64,000 nucleotides of DNA from Dryas octopetala. Lineage: Eukaryota > Streptophyta > Magnoliopsida > Rosales > Rosaceae. The first letter of the stretch is position 1, and each line of letters starts with the position of its first letter. The translations under genes and the position numbers were made by a program. The stretch is taken from contig OY992839.1 in assembly GCA_963921425.1 (NCBI GenBank), forward strand, positions 8,411,409-8,475,408. The letters are read 5' to 3'. The notes below the pieces were generated by a model. It was given only the letters and a program-made list of their open reading frames with translations. It was not told the origin of the DNA and ran no database searches. Below are positions 59,339 to 64,000 of the stretch, piece by piece.

Positions 59339-60796
59339 TCATGATGCCTTAATCAATGTTTTGAATGTCACCGATGGTCCCAACAGAAACGTGCCCACGT
59401 CAATAGTAAAAGTGTCATAACGAAGGAAGAACTCTACCAACATTATCCTGGACATGAGCACCACCAGATCCTTCCCCGCGCACTGCTTATTCTCTGCCAT
59501 TGGATTTTCCGTCTCCGGACCGTTCGACCACCACACGTACTTCAATAACTTCTCTCCGTCTCCAACAAACCTATCACCTACAAACTCCTCAGGAGTCTCG
59601 AAAATCTTTGGGTCCCTCGTAGCAATTGTTTGATATCCAAAGATGATCTCTCCTTTCTTGATCTCAAATGCAGCATCGTGGCTTTGGACCACCATATCTT
59701 CCTTAGCTTTCCCATACTGGAACGGGACTGAAGGATCAATCCTCAAAGCCTCATAAACCACTGACTTGGTCAAAGTCATCTTATCCAATGCTGTGAGAGT
59801 TACCTTACCATCAGATGCTTTGACAACGGCCCTGATTTCATCACGGAGCCGGCGGTGTAAATCCTCTCCTGCCAATCCAACCCACTTCAACAAAGAAGGG
59901 AACAAAAGCTTCATGCCACCGTATGCATTGAAACAAATTAAGAACACGAGGTTGTGGCAAGCCTCGTCTTTTGAAATCCCAAAAGTACCCTCAGCCTCGT
60001 CGAGAGCCGAAGCCGCTGACTCGTAAAAAGCATTATAAAGCTTGTTGTAAGCTGGCTTGACAAGAAAGGCAGGAAAGGGAAATGTGTGCAGCAAGAAATC
60101 CTCAAGAAAGTTGAGGAACTTAGGCAGGCCCAGTGTCAGCTGAGGAGCAAGTTGGGGCAAGAGCCAGAGGGTGACCAAGTTTGGGCCTTTGGAGCCCAAC
60201 TTTGTATTTGATGGGCTTTGGCCCAAAAACAGCTCAAAGATGAAGTTGAAGGAAATTTGGTCGTTAAGGTTGTTGAAGTCTGACTTGCCATCTTTTGCCA
60301 ACTGAGCCTCGGCCTTAAGGAAGAGGTCGGAAAAGTGGGTTTGGAAGATGGGGATGACTTTTTGGTGACGAGCAGAGAGTTGGGACAAGAAAAAGCGTTT
60401 AAGAGCAGCGTGTTTGGGCTCGGAAGGGTCGAGAAAAGAGCAGACACGGTAGCCGCCGGTGAAGGCAGTGGAGGGCATGTAAGTTCCGTCAAATATGTCA
60501 CGTTTTTCGACTTTGGAAGTGTCGAAGAGGACGGGGAAGCTTATGGCGTCAAGTACAGCAATGACTTTGGGGTTTGAGGCAATGAAAGGTCCAGGGGGCA
60601 TGTTGGTGCGGAACACAGTGGATTGGTGCTTTTGAATTCGGGTTTTAAAGAACTCGTCGCGACCCTGTTTGTAAAAGAAGTCGTAGCGGTCGTTAAGGGC
60701 GCCGAAGAAGGGTGTGCCATAGTCACCAGGGATTGGTTTTAATGGAAGCTTTGATGGTAGAGATGGTGATTTATGATAAGAAGATAATGAAGACAT
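59339..60796 (-). CDS. CYP74-family cytochrome P450 (allene oxide synthase / hydroperoxide lyase type)
   Basis: Intronless, 485 residues. CYP74 enzymes act on fatty-acid hydroperoxides without O2 or a reductase, making allene oxides (jasmonate/ketol routes) or aldehydes (green-leaf volatiles). Family marks: PIPGDYGTPFFGALNDRYDF at the N-terminus, YMPSTAFTGGYR and LDPSEPKH in the substrate region, I-helix motif FNAYGG (Tyr292) lacking the usual P450 Thr, YEALR K-helix, and heme loop NKQCAGKDLVV with ligand Cys439. The CYP74-type insertion before the Cys (NGPETENP) is present. Only about 17 residues precede the conserved core, so there is no chloroplast transit peptide, unlike classical CYP74A. 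Overall it looks most like CYP74C / AOS3-like proteins, which act on 9- and/or 13-hydroperoxides, but AOS versus HPL activity cannot be settled by eye. A TATA box lies 83 bp upstream. Confidence 0.92.
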   Translation of the reverse strand: MSSLSSYHKSPSLPSKLPLKPIPGDYGTPFFGALNDRYDFFYKQGRDEFFKTRIQKHQSTVFRTNMPPGPFIASNPKVIAVLDAISFPVLFDTSKVEKRDIFDGTYMPSTAFTGGYRVCSFLDPSEPKHAALKRFFLSQLSARHQKVIPIFQTHFSDLFLKAEAQLAKDGKSDFNNLNDQISFNFIFELFLGQSPSNTKLGSKGPNLVTLWLLPQLAPQLTLGLPKFLNFLEDFLLHTFPFPAFLVKPAYNKLYNAFYESAASALDEAEGTFGISKDEACHNLVFLICFNAYGGMKLLFPSLLKWVGLAGEDLHRRLRDEIRAVVKASDGKVTLTALDKMTLTKSVVYEALRIDPSVPFQYGKAKEDMVVQSHDAAFEIKKGEIIFGYQTIATRDPKIFETPEEFVGDRFVGDGEKLLKYVWWSNGPETENPMAENKQCAGKDLVVLMSRIMLVEFFLRYDTFTIDVGTFLLGPSVTFKTLIKAS

Positions 60797-60878
60797 GCTG
60801 TATGATAAAATGTTATGTTGGGATGGTAGGCTAGATATTGATTGTAGCTTGATATGATGTGCATGCAGTGTGTTGTGC

Positions 60879-60885
60879 TTTTATA
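60879..60885 (-). promoter_or_regulatory. TATA box of the intact CYP74 gene
   Basis: TATAAAA on the minus strand in the context CTACTCTATAAAAGCAC, 83 bp upstream of the ATG. The spacing is normal for a short-leader plant gene. Confidence 0.75.
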
Positions 60886-61005
60886 GAGTAGGAGTTGCAA
60901 AGAATTGACCCACATGTACTTTGTGGAGCAAAAGATTCAAAGTTTCAAGGACAATGAAAATTGTGCGGAGGAATACGTACAAAACTTGGAGACGATGAAA
61001 CCTTT

Positions 61006-61920
61006 TTCGTCTTTTGCATGCATGTGGATCAACATATCCAATTATCCATCTACTTTATTAATTTATTATATATTAAATTATTCAAATTAAAAATATTGTT
61101 CATCGTGAGTGCAAGGATCGATGCATGTTGTCTAATCCAATCACACGCCAATGACCAAACACATGGTCCACATGGATGATGTGTGTGTTTATACGAATTT
61201 GTATTTGCTCGGCTAATGCTATTTTATAACATTTTTGCACACATCATGCATGCACACAAATTTTTTTCCTGGTTTGCTTTTAAATGAAAAGAAACAGACA
61301 AAAAAAGAAAGTTCTTTATGTGGGCTAGAGTTTAAGGAAATGTCAAATCCTTGTATGGTCGAAGATCACATCAATATATTAATGCTCGATATTCTCAATG
61401 AATTGAAGTTGAAACAAGTTGTAGCAATCTAAAATTCTAAATGTGAAATAGTTGGATTGTCAAACGTAGATACATGCATCGTAGAATCATGCTTTGGAGA
61501 ATAGTGTCATGGTGGAAATTAATGAACTGTCGTTGTGTCCTGAATGCCAAAAAGTAGCAGCTAGCACACGTTTGTAGAATAAATTTTGGAAATGTGGTAT
61601 TTGCACACAGAGTCTACAGTTAATTACAAGCTAATTACAAGATGTTAAAGCATAATTACAGGAGGTAATAAAGTCCTAATAACTACCTAATCTTCTAGAA
61701 GAGTTGACTCACCTCAACATCTTGTGTGTCCAATACGGCGCATACACGTACCCATTTGTATATAGAATAGATTGTGTTGTAGAATAGTGGCATGGGAGAA
61801 AAATTTTGATTTGTTGTAGGGTTGTCCACGGCCAGAAGTTTCTGTCAACAAAATTAACGAAACCCATAAAAAATGGCTTCATAAAATTGAACAAGAGTGG
61901 ACCTTTCTTCAAGGGTGATT
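61006..61920. other. Intergenic region upstream of the CYP74 gene
   Basis: Likely contains distal promoter elements of the CYP74 gene. Short ORFs (e.g. 61235-61432) show no recognisable features. Confidence 0.5.
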
Positions 61921-61982
61921 TGATAGAATTAGATCATTTAACCCAAAATTAATTGGCAATGAGCTTTACATTACTCTCAACA
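61921..61982 (-). mobile_element. Internally deleted solo LTR of the TRIM family
   Basis: Reverse orientation. Begins TGATAGAATTAGATCATTTA and ends TTACATTACTCTCAACA, matching both ends of the 124-bp LTR at 45424, but about 60 bp of the middle is missing. The flanks are a perfect 5-bp target duplication, TGATT, at 61916-61920 and 61983-61987, which confirms the boundaries. It is a solo LTR that lost its centre. Confidence 0.85.
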
Positions 61983-61987
61983 TGATT

Positions 61988-64000
61988 ATCATATACCTAT
62001 TTGAGTCGTCTACATTTGATCTTGACTAACCTTTTACTAGAATTTATTAAAATTTCAATTTTTACGTATAAAATTTCTTTCAAATAAACTTCTTGTATTG
62101 GATTAATATAAAAAAATTGTATATATATATAGAATTTGTCTGAATCATATATGTGAAAATGAATTTCCAGCATTCTTTAACGTGGTGTAAAACTTCTCTT
62201 TTCATTAAAATACTTTTTTTTGGCCTCGTTTATGAATAGTTTTTTTAAAGAACAAAGCTCACAGGCAATACAAATAACAAATAGAAAAAAGTCAAAAAAC
62301 TAAAGTAGTAGACTACAAACAAAACTAAAATCAAACAACATAGCAGTAAGCCCCACAACAACTACAAAGGATAGAACCTAGTCATATAACTTGTACACAT
62401 CCCCAAAATGGAATCAGCCCTGTCGTCACTTTCTGGAATTCCTTTTGCAATGTGGGTCAATTAAATACTTCTTTTATCCTATTGTTAGATAGAATTACGT
62501 GACAGACTGTAAAACTTCAAAACAAAGAATAATATCGATAGTGCGCGCTGTTTTTTTTTTTTTTTTTTTAATTTTTTTTTTATATTGAAGAAAAAGAGGA
62601 ATCGAATCTGAGTGCATGAGAACTAATTCTAAAGTTCTTTCAATTAAACTATTTTAACAACTGCAGATAGTGCTGCTTATCTGTTCAATAACCTTCTTGT
62701 CCAATTAATCCCGTTTGAAATCATACAATGACGTTTCTTATCTGTTCAATAACCTTTTTGTATTCCCTAGTTGATTATGTCATTATGCGTTGGGGTCTTT
62801 TGTTTGGGTAATTTTTATTTTTTAAATCTGGGTATTTATTTATTTTTGGCCATGTAATCTGGGTATTGTTGTTCTGTTTATGCTGTGCTAATTTGTAGGG
62901 GTGTTTTTGTCTGGGCTGGTCTGCCTTCGGATTTTGGGCTTCCCTTTCTTGTATATGGGATAATTCAATATATGTACTGCCTAATTTCAGATCAAAAAAG
63001 GAATCTGGGGTTTGAAAATAAAATATCACCTCTTGCTTGGCACGTGTTATGGATCTTTCCCCTCCACTTTTATGGTAGCAGTTTGATATCTTTATTGTCC
63101 TAATAAATAAATCACTTGTTAATAATTTAGTAATTTACCATCTTATGGGTAATCAGTGATGTTGCTACTATGTAAGTTTGTGTTAGAAATCGTGGCAAAA
63201 AAAAAAAAAAAAAGTTTGTGAGTTAGAAACTTGCAATATTCAAAAGCATATTACAAAAAAATACTACTCATGTGATGTTAGGCAGATGATATGTACGTGA
63301 TGTTGCAGTCCAAAAAGTTCCTGCACCAGGACAACCATGTTATTATATATTGCACTATAAAAGTCTCTAAGGTACTAACTAATTACTTGATATCACATTA
63401 ATTATAATCATATATAAGGATAATGTATGTAGTGTTCTTCCTTCATTTTAAGTTTTTAACACTCTTACGGTTGATGCATGTGGGCACGTTTTATTGGGTC
63501 CATCAATGAAGTTCACATCAATGGTCAACACTTTATGAATTTGTTGAGATCGTATGAGTAAAAAAAAAAAAAAAGGAGCTCCATTTTAAGTGCACTCAAT
63601 TAATTTACATGTGACCACTTGAGGAAGAAAATAAGGGTTGAAAGGAGAAACCAAGTGAAAAAATTGCTAGCGTTTCTCAAGTTTTACAGTTACATATATA
63701 AGTGGCCTTGAATAAATGTTTGTGAAGATGTAATTATGTGAAAAGGCAATCTAGTTTATTACCAAAAATCGAGAATGAATAAGTAGCTCTAAACAAATGT
63801 CTTTTGTCTGTTTAGTACATAAGCTAAAAAATATTTGTCTACTACTGCTATGTAAAACAAACAAAAAAAAGGTTATATTTGCTATTTAATCTCAATATAC
63901 CTAATTTTAATTTTCTTTTTGTCAATACAATTTTAAAAAATGAAGTACGAGTATTTGAGTTTGGGGTTGTAAATGAGCCGATTAAACTAAATGTCAAGGT
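61988..64000. other. Intergenic region to the window end
   Basis: AT-rich with poly-T (62551-62569) and poly-A (63197-63213, 63560-63574) tracts. 62790-63010 is slightly GC-richer and looks like a fragment of a LINE-type 3' end, but nothing decisive was seen. No gene supported. Confidence 0.45.

Larger units (their letters stand above)
58625..61005. repeat. CYP74 paralogous segment, copy 2 (pairs with 54425-56815)
   Basis: Second copy of the duplicated segment, carrying the intact CYP74 gene. Homology to copy 1 fades after GAAACCTTTTTC near 61005. Confidence 0.9.

Noticed and set aside
1..64000. CRISPR arrays, tRNA or rRNA genes, bacterial-type operons
   Set aside because: No regular spacer-repeat arrays and no tRNA or rRNA signatures were seen. 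The sequence is a plant nuclear segment.

Overview
The window is nuclear DNA of a dicot plant: AT-rich, with spliced genes carrying GT-AG introns, and intergenic DNA full of small non-autonomous transposons and microsatellites. The gene set (a retained plant SMG1, an XLG G protein, a JINGUBANG-like WD40 protein, CYP74 genes without introns) and the general style fit a woody rosid, probably Rosaceae/Prunus-like. That placement is inferred from memory of these families, not from a search.

Layout. 1-2.7 kb: intergenic. 2.73-2.98 kb (-): DPH3/KTI11-type CSL zinc-finger protein. 5.35-20.75 kb (+): a complete SMG1 kinase gene, the kinase of nonsense-mediated mRNA decay (NMD). I could chain 15 exons with consistent phase into 3,808 residues ending in a FATC motif. 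Its leader carries two short uORFs, one stopping exactly on the main ATG. 23.2 and 25.6 kb (+): two tiny related proteins of unknown function, each behind a TATA box. 26.67-27.0 kb: a decaying Asp/Tyr-repeat ORF. 27.96-33.61 kb (-): an extra-large G protein (XLG1/2 type, 8 coding exons, 912 aa). 37.04-38.46 kb (-): an intronless seven-bladed WD40 protein of the JINGUBANG type.

38.5-52 kb has no convincing gene. It holds a complete TRIM retroelement with a perfect 5-bp target duplication, a hAT-type MITE with a perfect 8-bp duplication, a Mutator-like fold-back element, three further related fold-back elements, and two pairs of diverged noncoding paralogous blocks in the same order. 52-61 kb is a tandem segmental duplication with two CYP74 (allene oxide synthase / hydroperoxide lyase) genes on the minus strand. 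The 59.3-60.8 kb copy is intact (485 aa). The 55.1-56.6 kb copy is a recent pseudogene with three frameshifts and one nonsense codon. 61-64 kb is intergenic and holds an internally deleted solo LTR of the same TRIM family.

The genes are functionally unrelated neighbours (translation-factor modification, RNA surveillance, G-protein signalling, oxylipin synthesis). There is no operon logic and I found no clearly new multi-gene system. The most interesting items are the uORF arrangement on the NMD kinase, the small-protein pair, the birth-and-death history of the CYP74 tandem, and the ordered noncoding duplications beside it. All exon boundaries were read by eye from splice consensus and reading phase, and no transcript evidence was available.
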